This document shows, one piece after another, positions 1-7,840 of a stretch of DNA of 64,000 bases; the stretch's first letter is position 1, and each line of letters starts with the position of its first letter. A program made the position numbers and the translations under genes. The notes under the pieces are model-generated. The model was given only the letters and a program-made list of their open reading frames with translations. It did not search any database and was not told where the DNA came from. The DNA is from Streptomyces sp. NRRL F-525 (lineage in GTDB: Bacteria > Actinomycetota > Actinomycetes > Streptomycetales > Streptomycetaceae): NCBI RefSeq assembly GCF_000716605.1, contig NZ_JNXE01000002.1, positions 434,001-498,000 of the forward strand, in the 5' to 3' direction.

Positions 1-940
1 ACAGGTCCCGGTTCCAGACGAACTCCAGGTGCTTAATCGCCGTGGCGCCGCTGACCTGCTGGCGGCGCACCTGCTTGGCCAGGTCCTCGGCCTCGGCGTC
101 TGTGTCGCCGAGCACAAAGGTCGCAGCCGGGAGGATCAGCAACTGGTCGGACCTGCGGCCGTACTTGGCGAGGCGGGACTTGACGTCGGTGTAGAAGGCC
201 TGCCCCTCGGTGAGGGTGCTGTAGCGGCTGAAGATGGCGTCGGCGCCGGCCGCGGCGAACTCGCGGCCCTCGTCGGAGTCGCCCGCCTGGAAGATCACCG
301 GGCGGCCCTGCGGGGAGCGCGGGACGTTGAACTGGCCCTGGATGTCGAAGTGTTGGCCCTGGTGGACGAAGGCTCCGGCCTTGGCGTCGCTCAGGAAGGT
401 GCCGGTCGCCTGGTCGGCGACGATCTCGTCGCCGTGCCAGGAGTCGAAGAGTTCCTGGGTGGTGGCGAGGAACTCCTTGGCGCGGGAGTAGCGCTCGTCC
501 TGCGGCAGGAAGCCGCCGCGCCGGAAGTTCTCGCCGGTGAACGCGTCCCAGGAGGTGACGACGTTCCAGGCCGCCCGGCCGTCGGAGAGGTGGTCGAGGC
601 TGGCGAACTGGCGGGCCACTTCATAGGGCTCGTTGAAGGTGGAGTTGATGGTGCCGGTCAGGCCGAGGTGTTCGGTGACGGCGGCGAGCGCGGCGAGGAT
701 CGTGAAGGTGTCGGGGCGGCCGACGACGTCCAAGTCGTAGATCTTGCCGCCCTGTTCGCGCAGCCGCAGCCCCTCGGCAAGGAAGAGGAAGTCGAACTTG
801 GCGCGCTCGGCGGTGCGGGCGAAGTGCGCGAAGGAGCTGAACTCGATGTGGCTGCCGGCCGCCGGGTCGCTCCACACGGTGGTGTTGTTGACACCGGGGA
901 AGTGGGCGGCCAGGTGGATCTGCTTCAGGGGCTTGCTCAT
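1..940 (-). CDS. LLM-class FMN-dependent monooxygenase, NtaA/SnaA/DszA type (3' end outside window)
   Basis: The reading frame starts with ATG at 940 (MSKPLKQIHL...) and runs off the left edge, so about 313 of the roughly 450 residues usual for the family are present. The start has the bacterial luciferase-like opening (AAHFPG, then SHIEF), followed by RAKFDFLFLAEGL, the WNVVTSWD segment and the QAGDSDEG segment typical of NtaA/SnaA/DszA two-component monooxygenases, which use FMNH2 supplied by a separate reductase. It lies 19 bases downstream of a second LLM gene and is surely co-transcribed with it. Family members cleave C-S or C-N bonds in organosulfur compounds or chelators. The actual substrate is inferred from context only: cysteine-type leader peptide, amino-acid importer and GNAT nearby. 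Confidence 0.9.
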   Translation of the reverse strand, partial: MSKPLKQIHLAAHFPGVNNTTVWSDPAAGSHIEFSSFAHFARTAERAKFDFLFLAEGLRLREQGGKIYDLDVVGRPDTFTILAALAAVTEHLGLTGTINSTFNEPYEVARQFASLDHLSDGRAAWNVVTSWDAFTGENFRRGGFLPQDERYSRAKEFLATTQELFDSWHGDEIVADQATGTFLSDAKAGAFVHQGQHFDIQGQFNVPRSPQGRPVIFQAGDSDEGREFAAAGADAIFSRYSTLTEGQAFYTDVKSRLAKYGRRSDQLLILPAATFVLGDTDAEAEDLAKQVRRQQVSGATAIKHLEFVWNRDL

Positions 941-959
941 GTCGTACGGTCCCTCCGGC

Positions 960-2180
960 TCAGGCGGTGGCTGCGGCAGCGGTGTAGCGGTTGGCGGGGC
1001 GGGCGAGCCCCAGCAGTCCGCGCAGGGTGTCGGCCTCGTAGGCCTGACGGAAGGCGCCCCGGCGCTGGAGTTCGGGGACCAGCTTCTGGGTGATCGCCGG
1101 GAGGTCGTGCCCCGCGACGGCGGGCCGCAGCCGGAAGCCGGTCAAGCCTGCCTCCTGCAACTCCTGGAGCAGGTCGGCGAGTTGGGCCGGTGTGCCGGTG
1201 AAGATGCGGGCGTCGCTGGTGTACGGCTCCCCCGCGAGGGCGTCGAGGCGTTCGCGGCGGGACACCGCTGTGGCCTCGTCGTCGTCGAGGAAGACCACCA
1301 AGTCGCCGAAGATGTGCAGGAGTTCGTCGGCGCGTCCGGCGGTCTGCTGTTCGGCGCGGATCTCGGCGACGATCGCCCGGGCGTCGTCGGTGTCGTGCGG
1401 GGTGACGTAGCCGACGTCGGTGGCACGGGCGACCAGCCGGTACGGGATGGTCTGGTGGGCCAGGGAGCTGACGATCGGCTGGCCCTGCGGCGGCCGGGGG
1501 GTGATGGAGGGGCCCTTGACGCTGAAGTGCCGGCCCTCGAAGTCGACGTAGTGCAGCTTGTCCCGGTCCACGAAGCGGCCGGTGGCGATGTCGCGGATCT
1601 CGGCGTCGTCCTCCCAGCTGTCCCAGAGGCGGCGCACGACCTCGACGTAGTCGGCGGCCTCGTCGAAGTGCTCGGCGAGGCGCTCCTGTCCGGCCTCGGT
1701 GCGCAGGCTCTCCAGGCTGATCGGCGGGAAGGTGCGGCGGCCGAAGTGGTCGGCCTCGTGCGGGCGGGCGGAGAGCTGTACGCGCAGGCCCGCACGGCCG
1801 GTGCTGACGTAGTCGAGGGTGGCGATCGCCTTGGATATGTGGAACGGCTCCGTGTGCGTGGACACCACCGTCGGGACCAGGCCTATGTGGCTGGTGAGCG
1901 GTGCGATGCGGGCCGCGATGAGCACGGCGTCGAGGCGGCCGCGGACCTGGTCGGTGCGGCCGTCCAGTTCGCCGTAGTGCGAGGACTGGAGGCCGAGGCC
2001 GTCCTCGAAGGTCACGAAGTCGAGCAGGCCGCGCTCGGCCTCGGCGACCAGGTCGGCCCAGTAGCCGGCGGTGAACAGGTCCCGGGGCCGGGCCACCGGC
2101 TCACGCCAGGAGGCCGGGTGCCAGCCGGTGCCGTCGAGGGCGACGGCGAGGTGGAGGGGGGTGGAGCTGGTTGGGGACAC
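960..2180 (-). CDS. LLM-class flavin-dependent oxidoreductase
   Basis: This 406-residue protein of the luciferase-like monooxygenase fold starts at GTG 2180, with AGGAAGG upstream (MSPTSSTPLHLAVALDG). Visible family marks are the N-terminal beta strand HLAVALDG, FVTFEDGLGLQ, the SHIGLVPTVVSTHTEPFHI segment that shapes the flavin pocket, and the RPPQGQPIVSSLAHQ segment. It is the first structural gene after the leader peptide at 2296-2385, and its stop is 19 bases from the next LLM gene. Two different LLM enzymes in one unit suggest successive or parallel oxidation of related thioethers or sulfonates (inference). No flavin reductase gene is visible in the window. Confidence 0.88.
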   Translation of the reverse strand: MSPTSSTPLHLAVALDGTGWHPASWREPVARPRDLFTAGYWADLVAEAERGLLDFVTFEDGLGLQSSHYGELDGRTDQVRGRLDAVLIAARIAPLTSHIGLVPTVVSTHTEPFHISKAIATLDYVSTGRAGLRVQLSARPHEADHFGRRTFPPISLESLRTEAGQERLAEHFDEAADYVEVVRRLWDSWEDDAEIRDIATGRFVDRDKLHYVDFEGRHFSVKGPSITPRPPQGQPIVSSLAHQTIPYRLVARATDVGYVTPHDTDDARAIVAEIRAEQQTAGRADELLHIFGDLVVFLDDDEATAVSRRERLDALAGEPYTSDARIFTGTPAQLADLLQELQEAGLTGFRLRPAVAGHDLPAITQKLVPELQRRGAFRQAYEADTLRGLLGLARPANRYTAAAATA

Positions 2181-2263
2181 GGTGGTGCCTTCCTGGAGAT
2201 CCGTACGAGATCGCCGATCCGGTCAGATGCGGGTACGGCGGCTGGGGCGACCGCAGGGAGGAT

Positions 2264-2291
2264 GGGGGTCCCCCCGGCCGAAGGCTGGGGG
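2264..2291 (-). promoter_or_regulatory. Attenuator-like G/C-run hairpin after leader peptide 1
   Basis: Directly after the leader stop (2296) the minus-strand RNA carries a C-run (2287-2291), a short AGCC-TTC-GGCC stem-loop and a G-run (2270-2275), then a second C-run (2264-2268). The G-run can pair with either C-run, so two mutually exclusive hairpins are possible. This is the layout expected of an attenuator controlled by ribosome stalling on the leader. It is a reading of the sequence only; no folding energy was computed. Confidence 0.45.
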
Positions 2292-2295
2292 AGGG

Positions 2296-2385
2296 TCAGG
2301 AGCAACAGAGCGCGCCTGCTGTGCGCAGCAGGTCAATGTGGGGCCGGGTGGTGAGACGCACATGGATCATGGATGCGCCACACAT
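2296..2385 (-). CDS. Cysteine-type leader peptide 1 (29 aa) before the LLM monooxygenase genes
   Basis: This short ORF runs from ATG 2385 to TGA 2296. Its C-terminal part reads RPHIDLLRTAGALCCS, the hallmark of the putative leader peptides that precede sulfur-assimilation operons in streptomycetes (H-I/V-D-L-x-R-x-x-x-A-L-C). GGAGGTGGAGC lies just upstream of the ATG and acts as ribosome binding site; an in-frame ATG at 2370 is an alternative. Two adjacent cysteine codons sit next to the stop, so low charged tRNA-Cys would stall the ribosome there. The first LLM gene starts 115 bases downstream. The function is regulatory in cis (family knowledge plus inference). Confidence 0.8.
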   Translation of the reverse strand: MCGASMIHVRLTTRPHIDLLRTAGALCCS

Positions 2386-2422
2386 GTGCTCCACCTCCAC
2401 GGAATCCGGCTTCATAAGGGGC

Positions 2423-2442
2423 AACGGCACGGCTATGCCGTT
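2423..2442 (-). terminator. Hairpin overlapping the GNAT stop codon
   Basis: AACGGCA (2423-2429) and TGCCGTT (2436-2442) form a perfect 7-bp stem with a 6-base loop. The loop holds the TAG stop (2433-2435) of the GNAT gene. It separates the transporter/GNAT unit from the leader-LLM unit and is the best candidate for the end of the upstream transcript. No long U-tract follows, as is common in streptomycetes. Confidence 0.5.
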
Positions 2443-3176
2443 TCTTCCGGATCGGCGGCGGCAATCGGGCCGGTGCGCCGGACCAGCGAGAAGGCCGTGC
2501 GGGCGCGCAGGGTGAAGCCGATCGACTCGTACAGCCGGATCGCGTTGGTGTTGCCGGCCGCCGCGTGCAGGAAGGGGTGCTCGCCGCGTTCCTTGATGCC
2601 GGCGGCGACCGCGCGGACCAGGCGGGTGGCGAGGCCCCGGCCGCGGTGGTCGGGGTCGGTGCACACGGCGCTGATCTCGGTCCAGCCGGGCGGGTGGAGG
2701 CGCTCGCCGGCCAGCGCGATGAGGCGTCCCTCGTGCCGGATGCCGAGATAAGTGCCCAGTTCGACGGTGCGGGGCAGGTAGGGGCCGGGTTCGGTGCGGG
2801 CGACCAGGTCGAGGATCTCGGGGACGTCGTCGGGGCCGAGGCGTACGGCCTCGGGGTCGGGCTCGGCACGCAGCCCGGTGTCCACGAGTTGGACGCCCTG
2901 TCCGGAGCGGACGATCTCCCAGCCGGCCGGGGTCTCGCTCACGCCGCGCACCGCGGCGGTGCCGCCGGGGCCGACGAGGGTGGCCAGGTCGGCCCAGGCG
3001 CGCGGGTCGTCGTTGTCGGTGATGGCGTGGAAGCCGGCCACGTCGACGGGATAGCGGGCGGCGCGGCCGACGCGCTCGGCGAAGTGGGCGTGCGGGCCGG
3101 TGAGCGCGGCCCAGGCGGGGTTGTCCAGAACGTGGGACGTGGAGGTGGTGGTTTCGATACTGGCGGTGGAAGACAT
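2433..3176 (-). CDS. GNAT-family N-acetyltransferase
   Basis: This is a 247-residue protein. The C-terminal half (about residues 120-240) is a GNAT domain: the acetyl-CoA pyrophosphate loop is visible as DHRGRGLATRLV, followed by the NTNAIRLYESIGF helix-strand. The N-terminal half (DNPAWAALTGPHAHFAERVG) is a second, degenerate lobe found in many actinobacterial two-lobed GNATs. It lies between an amino-acid ABC transporter and two flavin monooxygenases. In Bacillus subtilis the ytm and yxe operons combine the same activities to N-acetylate S-modified cysteines before oxidative C-S cleavage. That role is inferred here; a plain amino-acid acetyltransferase or a self-protection enzyme cannot be excluded. 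Confidence 0.85.
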   Translation of the reverse strand: MSSTASIETTTSTSHVLDNPAWAALTGPHAHFAERVGRAARYPVDVAGFHAITDNDDPRAWADLATLVGPGGTAAVRGVSETPAGWEIVRSGQGVQLVDTGLRAEPDPEAVRLGPDDVPEILDLVARTEPGPYLPRTVELGTYLGIRHEGRLIALAGERLHPPGWTEISAVCTDPDHRGRGLATRLVRAVAAGIKERGEHPFLHAAAGNTNAIRLYESIGFTLRARTAFSLVRRTGPIAAADPEETA

Positions 3177-3208
3177 CGGGTGACGGCTCCGGTACTGGTC
3201 GCACGGGC

Positions 3209-3239
3209 GGGGACCCCGCTGCGACGCGGCGGGGTCCCC
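3209..3239 (-). terminator. 11-bp stem hairpin between SBP and GNAT genes
   Basis: GGGGACCCCGC (3209-3219) and GCGGGGTCCCC (3229-3239) are perfect inverted repeats with a 9-base loop, 16 bases downstream of the solute-binding-protein stop on the minus strand. It may partly terminate the transporter transcript or protect its 3' end, lowering GNAT expression relative to the binding protein. Confidence 0.55.
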
Positions 3240-3255
3240 TTGCGGAGAGGGTGGG

Positions 3256-4284
3256 TCAGGAGTCGCTGAGCGGCAGTCCGGGCGGGTTGACCTCGGACTT
3301 GGCGACGGCCTCGTCGGAGAGGTTCCAGGCGGCCAGCCACTTGGCGTACTGCCCGTTCTTGATCAGGTAGTTGATGGCGTCGGCGAGGGGCTTGGCGAGG
3401 CCGCTGTTCTTCTTCGCCGTGGCCGCGATCAGGCCCTGGAGGGAGGATCCGGCGCCGGAGTAGGTGCCACCGCTGCGGACCGCCTTCGCCGTGCCCTTGG
3501 TCGAGGAGACCTGGTAGGCGACGGACGGGTTCGGGGCGAGGTAGGCGTCGATCTTCCCGGAGGCCAGCGCGAGGTAGGTGCTGTTGTTGTCCTGGAAGTA
3601 CTTGACGGTGAGCGCCTTCTTGCCTTCGGCGGCCAGCTTCTTCTTCCACTCCAGGAGGATGCGCTCCTGGTTGGTGCCGGCACCCACGGCGACGGTCTTG
3701 CCGGCGAGGTTCTCGTAATTGCCGTCGAAGTTCCAGGAGTTGGTCGACTTCACGGCGAAGCCGAGGTTGTCCTCGCGGTAGGAGGCGAACTCGTACTTCG
3801 CCTTGCGCTCCTCGGTGTCGGTGACGTTGGAGAAGGCGACGTCGACCTTGCCGCTGTCCAGGCCGATGAAGAGGTTCTCCCAAGTGGAGTTCTTCAGCTC
3901 CGGCTTGAGACCGAGGACGGCGGCGACCAGGCGGCTGATGTCGGCCTCGGAACCGGTGAGGGTCTTCTGGTCCGAGCCGACGTATCCGAGGGGCGGGGAT
4001 CCGGCGGGCAGGAAGCCGACGCCGATCTCCAACTTCCCGCTCTTGGCTATGGACTTGGGCAACTCGGCGCTGATCGACTTCACTTCGGCGACCTTGAGCG
4101 TCGCCTCCTTGGCGGCGCCGTTGGAGAGTGCGCCCACGGTGACCGTGCCGGAGGCGGCGCTGCCGGAGGTGGTGGCCGCGTCACTGTCGCCGCCGCAGGC
4201 CGCGAGCCCGCCGGCGAGGGAGGCGAGGACGGTTCCCGCGGTGAGTCCGCGAGTGATTCTGCCGCGAAGGCTGGGAGTGGGCAT
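3256..4284 (-). CDS. Family-3 (polar amino acid) ABC transporter solute-binding lipoprotein
   Basis: This 342-residue protein has a lipoprotein signal (RGRITRGLTAGTVLASLAGG, then LAAC, with cysteine at about residue 30), so it is anchored outside the membrane. It shows the family-3 binding-protein pattern: LEIGVGFLPAGSPPLGYV, GSEADISRLVAAVLGLK, KVDVAFSNVTDTEERK, and the LAGKTVAVGAGTNQE lobe switch. The order permease, ATPase, binding protein on one strand defines a complete importer. Together with the cysteine-type leader upstream of the permease, this suggests cystine or a modified cysteine as ligand (inference). Confidence 0.92.
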   Translation of the reverse strand: MPTPSLRGRITRGLTAGTVLASLAGGLAACGGDSDAATTSGSAASGTVTVGALSNGAAKEATLKVAEVKSISAELPKSIAKSGKLEIGVGFLPAGSPPLGYVGSDQKTLTGSEADISRLVAAVLGLKPELKNSTWENLFIGLDSGKVDVAFSNVTDTEERKAKYEFASYREDNLGFAVKSTNSWNFDGNYENLAGKTVAVGAGTNQERILLEWKKKLAAEGKKALTVKYFQDNNSTYLALASGKIDAYLAPNPSVAYQVSSTKGTAKAVRSGGTYSGAGSSLQGLIAATAKKNSGLAKPLADAINYLIKNGQYAKWLAAWNLSDEAVAKSEVNPPGLPLSDS

Positions 4285-4308
4285 GGCTGTTCCTAGGCTC
4301 GGTGGTGA

Positions 4309-4353
4309 GGGCTGCTGAAGGTGGAAGTGCTGGGCTGCTGAAGGGGAAAGTGC
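4309..4353. repeat. 22-bp tandem duplication between ATPase and binding-protein genes
   Basis: GGGCTGCTGAAG-GTGGAAGTGC (4309-4330) is followed after one base by GGGCTGCTGAAG-GGGAAAGTGC (4332-4353), two near-identical 22-bp copies in the 78-base gap. It looks like a local slippage duplication and is not long enough to code. Confidence 0.8.
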
Positions 4354-4362
4354 GGGTGGGAC

Positions 4363-5156
<794 letters not shown>

Positions 5157-5160
<4 letters not shown>

Positions 5161-6137
5161 ACGGCGGCCTCCCTGCGGATGCGGGCCCGCAGGTCGGTGA
5201 CACCGGTGCGGAGTTTCTGGATCGGGGTCGGCGGCAGGGAGCGGGTGGCGCCCCGGGCGTAGTGCCGCTCGACGTAGAACTGGATGACGGACACGACGCT
5301 GGTCAGGATCAGGTACCAGACGGTGACCACGAGGAGCAGCGGCACGATGTCGCCGGGGTAGGTGGAGCCCATGGACTGGGCGGTGCCGAACAGGTCGAGC
5401 AGGGAGACGTAGAAGACCAGCGAGGTGCTCTTGATCAGGCCGATCAGCTGGTTGACGTAGTTCGGGGTGATGGAGCGCAGCGCCTGTGGGAAGACGATTC
5501 TGCGGAACTGGTAGCCCTTGGGGAGGCCGAGGGCGGAGGCCGCCTCGTGCTGGCCCTGGTCGACGGAGAGGATGCCGCCGCGGACCACCTCCGCCGCGTA
5601 GGCCGCCTCGTTGAGGCTGAGGCCGACGACGGCGACGGCCATGTCGGTGGCCAGTTTCGACTCGTCGAAGGAGAAGAAGGCGGGGCCGAAGGGGACGCCG
5701 ATGCTGAGGGTCTGGTACAGGGCGCTGAAGTTGTAGAGGAAGATCAGGACGACGATGAGCGGGATCGAGCGCAGGGCCCACACGTAGGTCCAGCTCGTCG
5801 CGCGCAGCACGGGGCTCTTCGAGAGCCGGGCCAGGGCGAGCAGGATGCCGCCGACGAGGCCCAACACCGCGCTCAGTGCGGCGACTTCGAGGGTGATGAC
5901 GAGTCCGTCGAGGATCGTCGGGCGCAGGAACCAGTAACCGAAGCGGCCCCATTGGTAGAAGGGGTTGGTCGCCAGGCCGTGGACGAACTGGGCGACCAGC
6001 ACCAGCACGACCAGGGTGACGATCCACCGGCCGGGCCGGCGCAGCGGCTGAACTCGCTGTGCTGTCAGGGGTTTTGACGGGGCGTCGGCGGACGGGGCGT
6101 CGGCCAGGGACACGGTGGTGCCCGGGGGTTCAGTCAT
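5157..6137 (-). CDS. Polar amino-acid ABC transporter permease
   Basis: This 326-residue membrane protein starts at ATG 6137 (MTEPPGTTVS), which has GGAG 10 bases upstream; a longer frame from 6242 would add a proline/arginine-rich stretch unlike the family. It has a single N-terminal hydrophobic span, then the HisM/GlnP-type domain with the EAA-loop sequence EAASALGLPKGYQFRRIVFPQ that contacts the ATPase. LRSIPLIVVLIFLYN and LIGLIKSTSLVFYVSLLDL are typical permease helices. It is the first structural gene after leader peptide 2 (6290-6439) and overlaps the ATPase gene by 4 bases. Confidence 0.93.
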
Positions 6138-6289
6138 GGAGGGCTCCGGCGGGTTCACAGACCCCGGTCCGTGGCGGTGGACGCGCGACGGCGAGCGGCA
6201 CGCGCGGGTGCACGGGACCGGGGGCGGGGAGGGGGCAGGCACACCGGCGGAGGCGGGTGTGCGTCAGAGGTGCGTGGGCCGAGTGGTCG

Positions 6290-6439
6290 TCAGGCCCGAC
6301 AGCGGGCGCGGCCCGGTGCGGTACACAGTGCGCTGCTGACCCGGAGCAGATCGACAGCGCGGTCGGCGACGAACAGGTTGGCGTACGACCGTACGCAGCC
6401 CTGCGGGCGGCATGTGGCCGTCCTGAGAGCTGCGTACAT
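6290..6439 (-). CDS. Cysteine-type leader peptide 2 (up to 49 aa) before the amino-acid importer
   Basis: The reading frame from ATG 6439 to TGA 6290 ends in DRAVDLLRVSSALC followed by a short arginine/cysteine-containing tail. The VDLLRVSSALC core matches the streptomycete sulfur-operon leader peptides and the leaders at 2296-2385 and 7612-7722. Four cysteine codons lie within 49 residues. The upstream part is longer than usual and its ribosome binding site is weak (GGGTGA), so the true start could be internal. The permease start lies 152 bases downstream. The predicted role is cis attenuation by cysteine supply. Confidence 0.65.
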   Translation of the reverse strand: MYAALRTATCRPQGCVRSYANLFVADRAVDLLRVSSALCTAPGRARCRA

Positions 6440-6544
6440 GGCGTCACCCGTCACTGTTCCGGCCCCGCGGGGCCTCGCGCTTACCGAAAAGGTCATCCGG
6501 TCCGGTCGTCACCTGGGGCACCCCACCGCGTGCGAGGGTTGCCG

Positions 6545-6571
6545 GTCAGCAAGCCAGGGCTTGTCGCTGAC
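6545..6571 (-). promoter_or_regulatory. Stem-loop in the 5' UTR before leader peptide 2
   Basis: The minus strand holds the inverted repeats GTCAG...CTGAC enclosing CAAGCC-CT-GGCTTG. It lies between the predicted promoter (6595-6624) and the leader ORF (6439), so it would be in the untranslated leader RNA. Confidence 0.5.
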
Positions 6572-6594
6572 ACTCATGACCTTTCTGGTTCGCA

Positions 6595-6624
6595 AGTTAA
6601 GACAATTGTCCGAACGTATGTCAA
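6595..6624 (-). promoter_or_regulatory. Predicted sigma-70-type promoter for the leader 2/ABC importer unit
   Basis: Reading the minus strand, TTGACA (6624-6619) is followed after 18 bases by TTAACT (6600-6595) in a locally AT-rich stretch between the GST-like gene (ends 6659) and leader peptide 2. This is a good match to a vegetative -35/-10 pair. Confidence 0.5.
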
Positions 6625-6658
6625 TGGCCGTCCATCAACTGGACGGCCCAGACCGCGC

Positions 6659-7543
6659 TCAGCTGCGGCAAGCTCCCGTTTCGTCCGCCGCGTGGGCCGC
6701 CCAGTCCAGGATCTGGACAGCCGCGCCGGCGGCCTCCAGGCCCCGGCAGCGGGCGTGGTGGCGGCGGGCGATGCCGTCGAGGTCGAGGTGGGTGCCGAAG
6801 GCCGGGTGGGCGGCGAGACGGCGGGCGTAGGCCCACAGGTGGGGGTGGTCGGCGATGCGCTGGACCGCGGCGGCGTCCAGGTGGTTGCGGTGCACGGTGT
6901 CGAGTTGGACCAGCGAGACCCACAACTCGACGTCGGCGGCGGTGAGTTCGTCACGGATCATGTGCTCGCGGCCGTCCAGCCACCGGTCCAGCGAACCCAG
7001 AGTCTCCAGCAGCCGGGCGACCGCCTCGTCGCGCTCCGCCTGCTCGACACCGGCCGCGCCGGCGCGCTGCGCGGCGTCCTCGATGCCGTCCGCGCACAGC
7101 CGCTCGACGGCCTCGATCTCCGACTCGGCACCGCACGGGTACAGCTGGGGTCCGCCCTCGCCGAAGTGCCGGGCGAGGTCGCGCATGATGTCGGGGGCAT
7201 GCGTGCTGACGATCCGGCCGGACCAGTCGTCGCTGAGCACCGGCGCGGCGGCCGGTCCCGAGTAGTGGTGCGCGCTCGCCTCGTAGAGCGGGCGCAGCGC
7301 GGAGTGTCCACCACTCGGACAGTCGGGTACGGCGGACAGGAACACGGCCGGACAGCTCTCGTCGAGGCCGAGCAGGCTGTGGGTGACGGCGATGCGCAGG
7401 CCGTCGGCGCAGGCGGTGGACAGATGGACGCGGTAGCGGCGCGGCACGGCGTAGTGCCCGCTGCGCGCGTCGCGTCCGATCCGGCCCCGGAACGTGGGGG
7501 CGGACCGGGGCGAGGGGATGGCGGCGAGAGGCGTGCTGGACAT
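6659..7543 (-). CDS. Glutathione S-transferase-like protein (glutathionyl-hydroquinone reductase family)
   Basis: This 294-residue protein has the two-part layout of the YqjG/ECM4 group. The N-terminal thioredoxin-like domain (RYRVHLSTACADGLRIAVTH) carries a cysteine where the family has CPWA, here CADG. The C-terminal all-helical GST domain (about 150-290) includes LGSLDRWLDGREH, LTAADVELWVSLVQLDTVH and HPHLWAYARRLAAHPAF. Actinomycetes use mycothiol rather than glutathione, so the real thiol partner is uncertain. It has its own leader peptide (7612-7722), which places it in the cysteine-responsive set. It may remove a thiol adduct from a quinone or handle a low-molecular-weight thiol conjugate (inference). 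Confidence 0.8.
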   Translation of the reverse strand: MSSTPLAAIPSPRSAPTFRGRIGRDARSGHYAVPRRYRVHLSTACADGLRIAVTHSLLGLDESCPAVFLSAVPDCPSGGHSALRPLYEASAHHYSGPAAAPVLSDDWSGRIVSTHAPDIMRDLARHFGEGGPQLYPCGAESEIEAVERLCADGIEDAAQRAGAAGVEQAERDEAVARLLETLGSLDRWLDGREHMIRDELTAADVELWVSLVQLDTVHRNHLDAAAVQRIADHPHLWAYARRLAAHPAFGTHLDLDGIARRHHARCRGLEAAGAAVQILDWAAHAADETGACRS

Positions 7544-7611
7544 GGGACTCCCCGGGTACGGGCGCGTGGACGTACGCGCGGCGGAAGCGTCGTCGTGCGG
7601 AGGGCGGGGGT

Positions 7612-7722
7612 TCAGCGCAGGGGGTTCAGTGCGCTGCAGACCCGCAGCAGGTCGATGTGACGGCGGGAGGTCAGAAGGGGCGAACGGTCCACGCGACGAG
7701 TGGTGACCGGCTCAAGCCCCAT
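7612..7722 (-). CDS. Cysteine-type leader peptide 3 (36 aa) before the GST-like gene
   Basis: This short ORF runs from ATG 7722 to TGA 7612, beginning MGLEPVTTRRVD and ending SRRHIDLLRVCSALNPLR. The RRHIDLLR core is identical in kind to the other two leaders, but the cysteine sits inside the core (RVCSAL) and the usual cysteine after AL is replaced by asparagine. The stop is 68 bases upstream of the GST-like start. It is too short for routine gene calling, and its motif and position are the evidence. Confidence 0.72.
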   Translation of the reverse strand: MGLEPVTTRRVDRSPLLTSRRHIDLLRVCSALNPLR

Positions 7723-7724
7723 GT

Positions 7725-7753
7725 TTCCCTACCTGTTCACTAGGATTCCCTAC
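7725..7753 (-). promoter_or_regulatory. Direct repeat in the promoter of leader peptide 3
   Basis: TTCCCTAC occurs at 7725-7732 and again at 7746-7753, 21 bp apart, or two helical turns. The second copy is part of TAGGATTCCCTA (7741-7752), with TAGG/CCTA ends in inverted orientation. It lies just upstream of the leader ATG (7722). This is a candidate activator or repressor site; the factor is unknown. Confidence 0.35.
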
Positions 7754-7791
7754 TGGAGTGTCGATCCGCCGCGACCCGCGGTCAAGAGGGC

Positions 7792-7828
7792 GTCCACGGA
7801 CCGGGCACCTACCGCCCGCCCCGTGGAC
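7792..7828 (-). terminator. Hairpin downstream of the alginate-lyase operon
   Basis: GTCCACGG (7792-7799) pairs perfectly with CCGTGGAC (7821-7828). It lies 12 bases beyond the stop of the last gene of the minus-strand polysaccharide operon and separates it from the leader 3 unit. The 21-base loop makes it a moderate candidate. Confidence 0.4.
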
Positions 7829-7840
7829 ACCCCGGCGCCG

